From assembly GCF_029051645.1 (NCBI RefSeq), contig NZ_JAACFS010000018.1, forward strand, positions 62,001 through 126,000: a stretch of DNA of 64,000 bases, in the 5' to 3' direction. The first letter of the stretch is position 1. Each line of letters begins with the position of its first letter. Below, in pieces: positions 25,001-33,408 of the stretch. The notes under the pieces are model-generated. The model worked only from the letters and a program-made list of their open reading frames with translations. It was not told the DNA's origin and ran no database searches. A program made the translations under genes and the position numbers. Source of the DNA: Bradyrhizobium sp. CSA112. GTDB lineage: Bacteria; Pseudomonadota; Alphaproteobacteria; Rhizobiales; Xanthobacteraceae.

Positions 25001-26116
25001 ATGCACGGAACGCGAATCCTTGACGAAGCCGACCGCCTGATGACGGTCTGCAATTCCTGCCGTTATTGCGAAGGCCTCTGCGCGGTATTTCCGGCTATGG
25101 AAATGCGACGCGCGTTCTCCGACGGCGACCTCAACTACCTCGCCAATCTCTGCCATTCCTGCGGCGCGTGCTACACCGACTGCCAGTTCTCGCCGCCGCA
25201 TGAATTCAACGTCAATGTACCGAGGACGCTGGCGGTGGCGCGGGCCGAATCCTATGCGGCCTATGCGTGGCCGCGCGCCTTCTCCGGCGCCTTCGCGCGC
25301 AATGGGCTCGTCATCAGCCTTGTTGCCGCGCTCAGCGTCGCCGCGTTCATTTTCGGTTTTGCCGCCTTGCACGACCGTCAGGTGCTGCTCGGCGTCCATA
25401 CCGGCCCGGGCGCGTTCTACAAATTGATGCCGCATAACGCGATGGCGGCGCTATTCGGCGCGGCATTTCTCTATGCGATCGTGGCGCTGGTAATGGGCGT
25501 ACGGGCGTTCTGGCGCGACATCGGTGAGCCCGTTGGCATGAGGACCGACATGGCCGCACTGCTGCAAGCCATCCGCGATGCCGGCGAGTTGCGCTATCTC
25601 GACGGCGGCGGGGTCGGCTGCTTCAACGAGGACGACCGTCCGACCGATCGTCGCAGGCTCTATCATCACCTGACATTCTACGGCTTTGCATTGTGCTTCG
25701 CCTCTACCTGCGTCGCGACGCTCTATCACTATCTGCTGGCACGCGAGGCCCCATATGCATGGTGGGATCTGCCTGTCGTGCTAGGCACGCTGGGCGGCAT
25801 CGGACTGCTGATCGGGCCGATCGGTTTGCTCGCTGAGCGATGGAAGCGCGATCCCGTGCTGGTCGATGAAGCGCGCTACGGCATGGATGTCGCGTTCATC
25901 GTGATGTTGTTTCTCACCAGCCTGACCGGCATGGCGCTGTTGATGCTGCGCGAGACGGCGGCGATGGGCCCGCTGCTGGCGCTGCATCTCGGCGTGGTGT
26001 TCTCGCTGTTCGTCACCATGCCCTACGGCAAGTTCGTGCACGGCATCTACCGCTTCGCCGCGCTGGTGCGCTATGCGATGGAGCGAAGAGCGATGGCACA
26101 GGGGACGGCGGAGTAA
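25001..26116 (+). CDS. tcuB: Tricarballylate utilisation protein TcuB (Fe-S membrane protein)
   Basis: A 371-residue protein that re-oxidises the flavin of TcuA and passes electrons to the membrane. Two 4Fe-4S clusters are visible: C17, C20, C23, C27 and C51, C54, C57, C61 followed by P. From about residue 100 there are about six membrane helices with histidines (LYHHLTFYGFAL, LHLGVVFSLFV) that may bind haem. This is the CitB/TcuB pattern. GGAAGCAACGG lies ahead of the ATG. It closes the row LysR, tcuA, esterase, tcuB; no TcuC-type importer is seen in the window. Confidence 0.88.
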   Translation: MHGTRILDEADRLMTVCNSCRYCEGLCAVFPAMEMRRAFSDGDLNYLANLCHSCGACYTDCQFSPPHEFNVNVPRTLAVARAESYAAYAWPRAFSGAFARNGLVISLVAALSVAAFIFGFAALHDRQVLLGVHTGPGAFYKLMPHNAMAALFGAAFLYAIVALVMGVRAFWRDIGEPVGMRTDMAALLQAIRDAGELRYLDGGGVGCFNEDDRPTDRRRLYHHLTFYGFALCFASTCVATLYHYLLAREAPYAWWDLPVVLGTLGGIGLLIGPIGLLAERWKRDPVLVDEARYGMDVAFIVMLFLTSLTGMALLMLRETAAMGPLLALHLGVVFSLFVTMPYGKFVHGIYRFAALVRYAMERRAMAQGTAE

Positions 26117-26466
26117 GGTCGCCGTCTTTCCACGTCATTGCGGGCGGACCGTCTCGCGGCGGTCGGCTCCCTCCCCCCTTGCGGGGGAGGCCCTAACCCC
26201 CGCAAGAGGGAACGGAACAGACCTCTCGTGCGGTAGCGATGATGTTGGGAGCGCGGCGTTCGTTCATGATGATGTCGCAGATGTGATCGCTGGAAACGCG
26301 AGTTCACCGCGCATTTTCGGCCGAAAGTTTCTGCGGCTTTTTCCCGAACTGACCCGAACCAATCGCGCCCTGCATTGTTTGCAGTGCATTAACAAGGCCG
26401 CCGGAGAAACCGGAGCCGGTTCGTGAGGAAGCGCTTTTTCGGGCGCCACCAACCGAGAGAGAGCTG
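26117..26466. other. Intergenic region with a GC-rich hairpin
   Basis: A 350-base gap between tcuB and the glucan-synthase-like operon. CTCCCCCCTTGCGGGGGAGG with CCCCCGCAAGAGGG (26168-26211) can fold as a hairpin and may end the tcuB transcript. The remaining 250 bases hold no frame or remnant that I recognise and should contain the promoter of the operon starting at 26467; GAGAGAG stands before its ATG. No -24/-12 or iron box was found here. Confidence 0.5.
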
Positions 26467-27939
26467 ATGAACAATCTATTCAACGCCGGTGCGACTGGAC
26501 GTTCCTCCGGATTCGAGCACGGCCTCCCACCGGGAGCCCGGCGCCACCCGACCATCCTGAGAGTTTCCGCCGTCGGTGTCGCTGGGCTGTTGTCGGCATT
26601 GATGGTGACGGCCGTGGCTCCGCCGATCACCGCCGACCAATCCGACCGCGCCGTTGTCAACGCGCCGGTGACGCTGCTGACCGCACCGATCGGCGGCGAA
26701 ATCGACACGCTGACGGCGCTTCCCGGCCGCGACGTTCGCGACGGCGACAAGCTGGCGCAGATCAGCAATCCAAGGGTCGACCGCAGCACGCTGATCTCGT
26801 TGGAAGAAAAATCATCCGATGCGCGCCAGAAGCTCGACGCGACGCGGGCAAAGGGCGCATCCGACCACGCCTATGTTGCTTCCCTCGAGGCCGAACTCGC
26901 CAGCCAAACTGAGCAGCTCAAGATGCAGTTCCAGTCGCAGATCGAGGAGCTGCGCGCCCGCGTGTCGCAATCCAATGCCCAGAGCGGCGAAAAGAAGGTT
27001 TTGGTAGAACGGCAAAGCAACCTCGTGACGCGCAATACGGCGAGTACGGAGATGCTCAGGCCGACCACGCAGCAATATGCCGCGGCCATGCACAATTCGG
27101 ACGCGGAACGCGCCAAGCTCAATCAAAAGATTGCGCAGCTCAATGCCTTGAACAGGGGCATCTATGTCGGAGAGGAACTGGTTGTGCTCAACAATCTGGC
27201 GCAAAAGCGCAGGGACATCGATCTCGACGCCCAGCGCATGGAGATCGAGGAGCGGCAGCAATCTGCCGTCCTCGGCGACCTGGAGCGCCTGATCGACGCC
27301 GAGCAGAGGCGGCTTGCGAGCCTGGCAGGAGCGGACGTCCTTTCTCGCGGCCCCGGCAAGGTGCTGACCATCGGCGCTGCGATGGGGCGTCACGTCAACG
27401 CCGGCGATACCATCAGCTCCGTTGTTGATTGCGACAAGCGCTTCGTGGTTGCCATTTTCTCGTACCGGCAAGGACAGAACATGATGCCTGGCACCCGTGT
27501 CCGCATCGACGGGAGTACGTTCCGTACCGGAATCGTCAGCGCGGTGTTGCCGAAGACCAGCGACAAGGTCGATGAGCGCTTTGCCGTGCCGTTTCCGCAA
27601 ACCGAGCGGCGCGAGCTCTATGCGATCATTACGCCGGAAGGCGCGAACGAGGCTGGCGCGCCGGTGCGGGAAACGCAGGCTTCGGATACTGCAGCCTGCC
27701 CGGTCGGCCAGTGGGTTACCGTCACGCGCGACAACGGCATGGTGCCGTCGATGTCGGTCACCTGGCAGCGGCTCGGCAATCTCATGGCCTCGTGGTCGCA
27801 TGATGATGGCCGCAACAGCGAGACCGCGCAAAACCATCCGATCGATGCGGATACACGCCGTGCCGGCATGGCCCAGCCGGTGGCGCCGAAGGCCGATGAA
27901 AACTGGTGGTCCCGCACTCGCACGTTCGTATCGCGATGA
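26467..27939 (+). CDS. HlyD-type membrane fusion protein (BgsB-like)
   Basis: A 490-residue protein with one N-terminal membrane helix (about 32-52) followed by a periplasmic body. It has a first half-lipoyl segment GGEIDTLTALPGRDVRDGDKLAQI, a long alpha-hairpin coiled coil (about 115-285, rich in E, K, Q), then the second half and a beta-barrel (GKVLTIGAAMGRHVNAGDTI). The tail after about 420 is polar and unconserved-looking. Its stop overlaps the ATG of the next gene. In Sinorhizobium meliloti, bgsB encodes a fusion protein of this kind preceding the mixed-linkage glucan synthase bgsA; the role there is export of the glucan across the periplasm. I infer the same layout, not the same product. 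Confidence 0.83.
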   Translation: MNNLFNAGATGRSSGFEHGLPPGARRHPTILRVSAVGVAGLLSALMVTAVAPPITADQSDRAVVNAPVTLLTAPIGGEIDTLTALPGRDVRDGDKLAQISNPRVDRSTLISLEEKSSDARQKLDATRAKGASDHAYVASLEAELASQTEQLKMQFQSQIEELRARVSQSNAQSGEKKVLVERQSNLVTRNTASTEMLRPTTQQYAAAMHNSDAERAKLNQKIAQLNALNRGIYVGEELVVLNNLAQKRRDIDLDAQRMEIEERQQSAVLGDLERLIDAEQRRLASLAGADVLSRGPGKVLTIGAAMGRHVNAGDTISSVVDCDKRFVVAIFSYRQGQNMMPGTRVRIDGSTFRTGIVSAVLPKTSDKVDERFAVPFPQTERRELYAIITPEGANEAGAPVRETQASDTAACPVGQWVTVTRDNGMVPSMSVTWQRLGNLMASWSHDDGRNSETAQNHPIDADTRRAGMAQPVAPKADENWWSRTRTFVSR

Positions 27940-29162
27940 AGCACGCGATCGGAATGGCGTTATGTGCAATGGTCCTAGGTTCGATGGCGGTTGCGAGCAA
28001 GCAGCCGGAAAAGGGCGGCGGCCCGTTTTGCGCCGGGCTGAACAAGGCGGTGGCACCGCTGACCGGCGAGGCCGATGCCGTCTTCATCCGCAGTTATGAA
28101 CCCGGCGCTGGCGAAGCAAACCTGCCGGCAGGCATTGCCACGACGGCGTTTGTTTATGACAACGCGCTCGCCGTCATTGCGCTGATCGCCTGCGGCAACG
28201 TGCCGGATGCCAAACCGATCGGTAACGCATTGAGCCGGGCGGCCCGCAACGACCGAACTTTTCACGATCATCGAGTGCGCAACGCCTATCGCGCCGGCCC
28301 CGTTGGCAACGGGGGTCCGATTCTACCGGGATGGTGGGATGAGCACGCCAGGATCTGGGCCGAGGATGCGGCGCAGGACGGCACCTCGACCGGCAACGTT
28401 GCATGGGCGGCCTTGGCGCTGCTGACGCTGCACCAGGCGACGCACGATCGGCAGTATCTCGCCGACGCCGGAAGCCTGATCGATTGGGTCATCGCCACGA
28501 CCGCCTGCGGCGATGGGTTCTGCGGTGGCGTTCATGGCTACGATCCGCAGCAGGTCACGCTCACCTGGATGTCGACCGAGCACAATGCCGACGTCCACGC
28601 CGCCGCGAGCTGGCTGTTCCGCCTGACCGGCGAGCCAAAATACGCCGACGCGGCCGGGCGGGCCCGGCGGCTGCTCGACCGTACCTTCCGCGGAAATCAC
28701 TTCCTGCTCGGCACAAAGCCCGACGGCAGTCTTGCGAATGAAGGCCTGCTCGCGCTCGACGCTCAGCTTTGGCCATGGATGGCCGTGCCGGATGCGCCTG
28801 CGGCGTGGCGAAGCACGCTTGATTTCGCGCAAACTCACCTGGCGGTAGACGGCGGCTTCGATTTCAACGGCGACCGCGACGGCGTCTGGGTCGAAGGAAC
28901 GGCGCAGGCGGCATTGGCCTACCGGATCAGCGGCAACACACCGCGGAGCGATCGGCTGCTGGCCAGTTTGAAAGCCGACCAAACGCGCTCCGGTCTACTC
29001 AACGCCGCACGCACCGCGCGACTGACGACGGGGTTGTCGATCGATCCCACCGGCAACGTACCCGACTTCTTCTACTACCGCCGCCCGCACCTCGGCGCGA
29101 CGGCGTGGGCGGCGCTGGCCGAAACAGGTTGGAATCCGTTCACCGGGGAAAAGATACGATGA
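27936..29162 (+). CDS. Secreted six-hairpin glycosidase-like protein
   Basis: A 408-residue protein starting in an ATGA overlap with the gene before it and ending in an ATGA overlap with the synthase gene after it, so it is translationally coupled on both sides. MKHAIGMALCAMVLGSMAVA is a signal peptide. The mature protein repeats helix pairs typical of the (alpha/alpha)6 toroid; the segment TWMSTEHNADVHAAASWLF with its E-H-N triplet and GGFDFNGDRDGVWVEGTAQAALAY supply candidate acidic residues. I take it for a glucan-trimming hydrolase or lyase, or a structural member of the secretion machinery; the family was recognised only by pattern. Not part of bgsBA in S. meliloti as I recall it. Confidence 0.72.
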   Translation: MKHAIGMALCAMVLGSMAVASKQPEKGGGPFCAGLNKAVAPLTGEADAVFIRSYEPGAGEANLPAGIATTAFVYDNALAVIALIACGNVPDAKPIGNALSRAARNDRTFHDHRVRNAYRAGPVGNGGPILPGWWDEHARIWAEDAAQDGTSTGNVAWAALALLTLHQATHDRQYLADAGSLIDWVIATTACGDGFCGGVHGYDPQQVTLTWMSTEHNADVHAAASWLFRLTGEPKYADAAGRARRLLDRTFRGNHFLLGTKPDGSLANEGLLALDAQLWPWMAVPDAPAAWRSTLDFAQTHLAVDGGFDFNGDRDGVWVEGTAQAALAYRISGNTPRSDRLLASLKADQTRSGLLNAARTARLTTGLSIDPTGNVPDFFYYRRPHLGATAWAALAETGWNPFTGEKIR

Positions 29163-31138
29163 TGTTCCCAAGCGCCGGCGATGACCTATCGATCCTCACC
29201 ATGGATATTGGAATCCTCCTTGGGCTTCTGGTGATGGCGCGACTGCTGGATCCGCTGCATGCCAAGGACCGTATCCTGTTCGGCATCACGACTTCAGCCC
29301 TTCTGATCCTCTATGCGCTCTGGCGATGGAACGATACGTTGCCGCCATTTGCGCTATCGGCCGAAAGCCTGTGGCCGCGGCTGTTCATCTCGTTTGAATC
29401 TCTTGCCATTCTCTACACGCTGACCTCGATCGTCATCCTGTTCCGCAGCACCGATCGCTCCGCGCAGGCCGACGCGGCGCAACGTGAACTATCCGGATCG
29501 CGTGGCTTCCCCGCCGTCGACATCTTCATCTGCACCTATGACGAGCCGCTCGAAATCCTCGAACGATCGATACTCAGCGCGCTGGCGCTCGACTATCCCA
29601 ATGCGACGGTCTGGGTGCTCGACGACACCAGGCGCGACTGGCTGCGGGAGTATTGCGAAAAAGTCGGTGCTCGTCATGTGACGCGGCCAGACAACAACGG
29701 CGCCAAGGCCGGCAATCTCAATAACGGGCTAATGACGACCGAGCGCGAGACCAATGCGCCCGTTATCCTGGTGCTCGACGCCGATTTTGCCCCACGGCAG
29801 GATTTTTTGAAACGCACGGTCGGCCTGCTGTTGTCCGATCCGGAAGTTGCGATCGTGCAGACGCCGCAGTACTACCATAACGCCGACCCGATCCAGCACA
29901 ATCTGCTCGCCGGGAAGAGCTGGGTCGACGATCAACGCTTCTTCTTCGACGTCTTTCAGCCTGCCAAGGACGCGTGGGGCTGCTCGTTTTGCGTCGGCAC
30001 TTCCTTTGTCGTTCGCCGCGACCGGCTTGACGAAATCGGCGGCTTCCCGCAGCAAGCGATTTCGGAAGACATCAATCTCACTTACACGATGCTTGCGCAC
30101 GGCTACCGTACCTGGTGGCTGAACGAACCGATCAGCTTCGGGCTTTCCGCTGAAGGCATCCCCGAATACATCACCCAGCGCGCTCGCTGGTGCCTTGGCA
30201 CTATACAGGTCGCTCTGCTCCGCAATGGCCCGCTATTCGGCCGCGGCTTCAGCTTCACCCAGCGCTGGCACTATTTTCACGGGGTGCTGAACTGGCTCAG
30301 CAAGCCATTCATGGTATTGCTGCTGATCGCGCCGACGATCTACTGGTTCGGCAGCCTGCCCGCCTTCGAAGCCGACTACCATACCTTCCTGCGCTACGGC
30401 CTGCCGGCGCTGCTCGGTCAAATCATCTACATGAGCTGGATCTCGCGCGGGCGGACGCTGCCGTTATTCATGGAGGCCACCCACGCGGTCACCTGCTTTG
30501 CGGTTACCGCGACGCTCTTGAGCGCCATCGTCAAGCCGTTCGGCCGCCCGTTCAAGACCACCGACAAAGGCGGCGACCGCTCGACGCCACGCGTGCATTG
30601 GAAGCTTGCAGCGATCTTTGGACTGATCGCCGCAAGTTCTGCCGCCAGCATCCTCTGGGCGTTCATCTCGCCCTATGCGGCCAACGAGATTTCCTCGCTC
30701 GACTTCTTCAATCTGCTGTGGGCCGGCATCGCGATGCTGATCGCCTTCATCGCGTTTCTCGTCTGCTTCGAATTGCCCCGTCCTGGCGACATGTTCGAAA
30801 CCGATGAGCCTGCCTGGCTGTCGGGCGAAGGGAAAATCCTGTCGTGTCGCCTGCTCGCGGTGTCACCGACCTCGGTGCGCTTTTCGGGTCCGGCCGGCAA
30901 TGCCCTCGAGCTTGCGGGCTGGCGGTATCAGATTCATCTGGATGGGTTGGGATGGACCGACATATCCATGGTCTCGCGATTCCGCGAGACAGTGCTGGCG
31001 CGCCTTGAACCTACGGCCGAACAATATCAGCGGCTGGTAGTTCGGCTTTTCAGCACATCTCACGGCAACATCGCCAATGAAGCCAGCCTGCGCGGCGCGC
31101 TGGCCGGATTGCTGCGACGGGGATTCCTCGGCGCCTGA
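29159..31138 (+). CDS. Family 2 glycosyltransferase, BgsA/cellulose-synthase-like
   Basis: A 659-residue processive beta-glycan synthase in the inner membrane. Two or three membrane helices lie before residue 110; the GT2 domain shows TYDEP near 128, LDADF near 206, the base EDINLTYTML near 302 and QRARW near 340, the D,D,D,QxxRW signature of cellulose and hyaluronan synthases. Four further helices follow, then a 110-residue cytoplasmic C-terminus starting at LSCRLLAVSPTSVRFSG. This tail stands where BcsA has its PilZ domain but I see no RxxxR motif, as in BgsA, whose tail binds c-di-GMP without PilZ. UDP-glucose donor inferred. Start 29159 chosen for the ATGA overlap. Confidence 0.87.
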   Translation: MMFPSAGDDLSILTMDIGILLGLLVMARLLDPLHAKDRILFGITTSALLILYALWRWNDTLPPFALSAESLWPRLFISFESLAILYTLTSIVILFRSTDRSAQADAAQRELSGSRGFPAVDIFICTYDEPLEILERSILSALALDYPNATVWVLDDTRRDWLREYCEKVGARHVTRPDNNGAKAGNLNNGLMTTERETNAPVILVLDADFAPRQDFLKRTVGLLLSDPEVAIVQTPQYYHNADPIQHNLLAGKSWVDDQRFFFDVFQPAKDAWGCSFCVGTSFVVRRDRLDEIGGFPQQAISEDINLTYTMLAHGYRTWWLNEPISFGLSAEGIPEYITQRARWCLGTIQVALLRNGPLFGRGFSFTQRWHYFHGVLNWLSKPFMVLLLIAPTIYWFGSLPAFEADYHTFLRYGLPALLGQIIYMSWISRGRTLPLFMEATHAVTCFAVTATLLSAIVKPFGRPFKTTDKGGDRSTPRVHWKLAAIFGLIAASSAASILWAFISPYAANEISSLDFFNLLWAGIAMLIAFIAFLVCFELPRPGDMFETDEPAWLSGEGKILSCRLLAVSPTSVRFSGPAGNALELAGWRYQIHLDGLGWTDISMVSRFRETVLARLEPTAEQYQRLVVRLFSTSHGNIANEASLRGALAGLLRRGFLGA

Positions 31139-31187
31139 AGCGGTATGCACGTCCCATCGACATCAGTACAGGCGAGCGTACCTGGCT

Positions 31188-31793
31188 TCAGTACCGCTCC
31201 ACGATCTGATCGAGCTTCCTGCTGAGCAACCAGGACAGGCCGAGGAATGCGACCAACATCACGATACCCAGGCCCGAAGAGGCATTGTTGATCGACTTCT
31301 CCGAGAACTGACCGAAGGCATAGCCGGCCGAGACAACGGCGCCGGACCAAAGACCTGCCGCGACGAAGTTGAGCGCAAGGAAAGTCGACCAGGGCAGCCG
31401 CGATATTCCGTAGGCAAACCCCGCGATCCCGCGGACGCCGTGCGGGAAACGGTGAAACAGGATCATCCAGACATAGTGGCGCTCTGTCAGCCGGACTGCG
31501 GTCTGGACGGGGCGCTCAAACCGCGGGAAACGATCGAGCAAGCGGAGGCCATAACGCCGCCCGATCCAGAAGCGAATGACGTCGCCGGCGAAACTGCCGA
31601 ACCAGCAGACCGCGATGAGCGTTCCAAGACCCAGCGCACCCGAGTGCGCCGCGTAGCCCGCAAATAGCGCAAGCAGCAGGCTATGCGAGGCCGCATAGGC
31701 AAACATCAGGCTGTAGGCCACGTCGCCGTGCTGGCGTATGATGTCGAGGAACGAGGTGAGGTCCGTCGGAAACAGCAATGTAAGCGCACCCAC
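31188..31793 (-). CDS. DedA/VTT-family membrane protein
   Basis: A 201-residue membrane protein. GDVAYSLMFAYAASHSLLLALFAG and AVCWFGSFAGDVIRFWIGRRYG fit the first half of the VTT (SNARE-associated) domain; FHRFPHGVRGIAGFAYGISRLPWSTFL carries the re-entrant loop with the arginine and proline conserved in DedA proteins. Members of this family act as flippases for polyprenyl phosphate or phospholipids. GTG start at 31793, with GGGGGAA 12 bases upstream. It converges on the glycosyltransferase operon, and an undecaprenyl role would suit an envelope glycan locus, but this is only a suggestion. Confidence 0.85.
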   Translation of the reverse strand: MGALTLLFPTDLTSFLDIIRQHGDVAYSLMFAYAASHSLLLALFAGYAAHSGALGLGTLIAVCWFGSFAGDVIRFWIGRRYGLRLLDRFPRFERPVQTAVRLTERHYVWMILFHRFPHGVRGIAGFAYGISRLPWSTFLALNFVAAGLWSGAVVSAGYAFGQFSEKSINNASSGLGIVMLVAFLGLSWLLSRKLDQIVERY

Positions 31794-31823
31794 TCATGTG
31801 AAAAGTTCCCCCAGATGAGTGGG
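31789..31823. promoter_or_regulatory. Inverted repeat at the DedA start
   Basis: CCCACTCAT and ATGAGTGGG form a perfect nine-base inverted repeat with a 17-base spacer. It spans the start codon and ribosome-site region of the DedA gene, downstream of the Rieske gene stop on the same strand. It may be an operator, or a hairpin masking the ribosome site. Confidence 0.35.
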
Positions 31824-31885
31824 TTCGGTCTGAACGCTAGCACTTCGCGGAAGGACACGGAAGCCCAATGGGCAGGCCACGGCAG

Positions 31886-32302
31886 TTACAAATCCACCAC
31901 CACGTAATCGCTCTCGACCGATACGGCGATCGTCTCCGCGACATACGGCCCCTTCACCACGGCGGCTCCCGGCTCGACATTGACGGGATAGGCCCGGGCG
32001 CGGAAGCGCTTGGGGTCGCAGTAGGATTGCCCGGTGCGGATGTCGAATTCCCAGCCGTGCCAGGGGCAGCGGATGATCTCGCCGAGTTTTGTGTATTCGA
32101 CCTCGCCCGGATTGGAGGATTGCGCCAGCCCGATCAGCGGGCCTTCGCACAGCGCTGCGCCCTGATGCGGGCAGCGGTTCAACAGGCCGAAGAACTCGCC
32201 CTTGACGTTGAAGATCGCGATCGGCCGTCCGTCGATGTCGAGGAATTTTCGCGTCCCCGGCGGCAGCTCGTCCACCGGGGCAATCACATGACGCACCATC
32301 AA
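31886..32302 (-). CDS. Rieske [2Fe-2S] ferredoxin-like protein
   Basis: A 138-residue soluble Rieske protein. The cluster ligands are C44 and H46 in RCPHQGA and C79 and H82 in CPWHGWEF, with an unusually long 32-residue loop between. No catalytic oxygenase domain or signal peptide. It probably passes electrons to an oxygenase, or works with the two amidohydrolases upstream; its start overlaps the stop of the first by four bases, so synthesis is coupled. No terminal oxygenase gene lies in the window. Function in this operon unclear. Confidence 0.9.
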   Translation of the reverse strand: MMVRHVIAPVDELPPGTRKFLDIDGRPIAIFNVKGEFFGLLNRCPHQGAALCEGPLIGLAQSSNPGEVEYTKLGEIIRCPWHGWEFDIRTGQSYCDPKRFRARAYPVNVEPGAAVVKGPYVAETIAVSVESDYVVVDL

Positions 32303-33408
32303 GAGATCCCGTACAGCTTCTTCGCGTTGCCGAGATAGAACGCTTCGCGGTTGGCGTCGCTGACGCCGGCCGGCAGCACGCGCGACGGCTCATCAAAGTC
32401 CCAATGCGGGTAGTCGGTCGCGAACAGCAATTTGTCCCAACCGATCCATTCGATCGTCTCGAACAGATGATCGCGCCGCTCCGGGTCTTCCATCGGCTGC
32501 GTGGTCCACCAGACGTGATCGCGGATGTATTCGGACGGCTTGCGCTTGAGATGCGGCACCTCGCTGTGCAGCCGCTCGAAGGTCTTGTCGAGCCGCCAGC
32601 CCAGCGACGGCGCCCAGCCGAAGCCGGCCTCGATCATCACCATCTTCAGGTCAGGATAACGCTCGAACACGCCTTCGAGCACGAGGCTCGCAAGTGCGGT
32701 CTGCTGGCACTGCGAATGGCCGACCATCTCCTCGATGTAGAAGCTCGGCCAACCCGAGGGGGTGAGCGGATTGCCGCCGAAGCCGAAGGCATGGACGCCC
32801 ACCGGCAGGCCGATCTCCTGCGCCGCCTCGTAGACCGGCCAGTAGCGGCGCTGGCCGAGCGGCTCGACATTGCGCGAGAGAAGCAGCACCTGTACGAAAT
32901 TCGGATCGCCCGCGCGCTTGCGGATCTCTGCGGCAGCGGAGATGCCGTCCTCATTGGCGACGACGATCGAAGCCTTCAGGCGCTCGTCCTTGCTGGTCCA
33001 TTTCTCGATCTGCCAGTCGTTGATTGCGGAGCAGATCGCGCCGGCCAGATCCTGGTTGCGCAGGCCCTGTCCGCTGGCGAGCGGATTGAGCACGCCGAGG
33101 GCCACGTTGTAGGGATCGAGGAGCTGCTTCTGCATGAAGGACAGCGAGGAGCCCTGCGGCCCGCCTTCCGGCGGCCAGGCATCGCGGCGCGAGGCGTTGG
33201 GCTGCGCCTTCGGATAGGGCGGGCCTTCCATCATGCCGTGATAGGCCTGCTTGCCATAGGTCTCGAGATGCGCGTGCCAGCGCTTTTCCAGGAAGGGGTA
33301 GAGCTCGGTCGCGGTCGCGCGGGCCGGATGGATGTCGCAATCGGCAATGGCTGATTTGACGCTGACAGACGCTGACGACTCCGGACGGTCGCGGAACTGG
33401 ATGTTCAT
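32299..33408 (-). CDS. Amidohydrolase-2 family protein (ACMSD-like)
   Basis: A 369-residue TIM-barrel metal-dependent hydrolase or decarboxylase. CDIHPA near residue 24 is the HxH-type metal site in its variant D-x-H form; GVHAFGFG and the later DYPHWDFDEPSR, with the conserved D and H, match the amidohydrolase_2 (Pfam) group to which ACMSD and gamma-resorcylate decarboxylase belong. Overlaps both neighbours by four bases. The paralogue at 33405-34490 shares the same motifs, so the pair may form a hetero-oligomer or act one after the other. No reaction can be assigned. Confidence 0.88.
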   Translation of the reverse strand: MNIQFRDRPESSASVSVKSAIADCDIHPARATATELYPFLEKRWHAHLETYGKQAYHGMMEGPPYPKAQPNASRRDAWPPEGGPQGSSLSFMQKQLLDPYNVALGVLNPLASGQGLRNQDLAGAICSAINDWQIEKWTSKDERLKASIVVANEDGISAAAEIRKRAGDPNFVQVLLLSRNVEPLGQRRYWPVYEAAQEIGLPVGVHAFGFGGNPLTPSGWPSFYIEEMVGHSQCQQTALASLVLEGVFERYPDLKMVMIEAGFGWAPSLGWRLDKTFERLHSEVPHLKRKPSEYIRDHVWWTTQPMEDPERRDHLFETIEWIGWDKLLFATDYPHWDFDEPSRVLPAGVSDANREAFYLGNAKKLYGIS

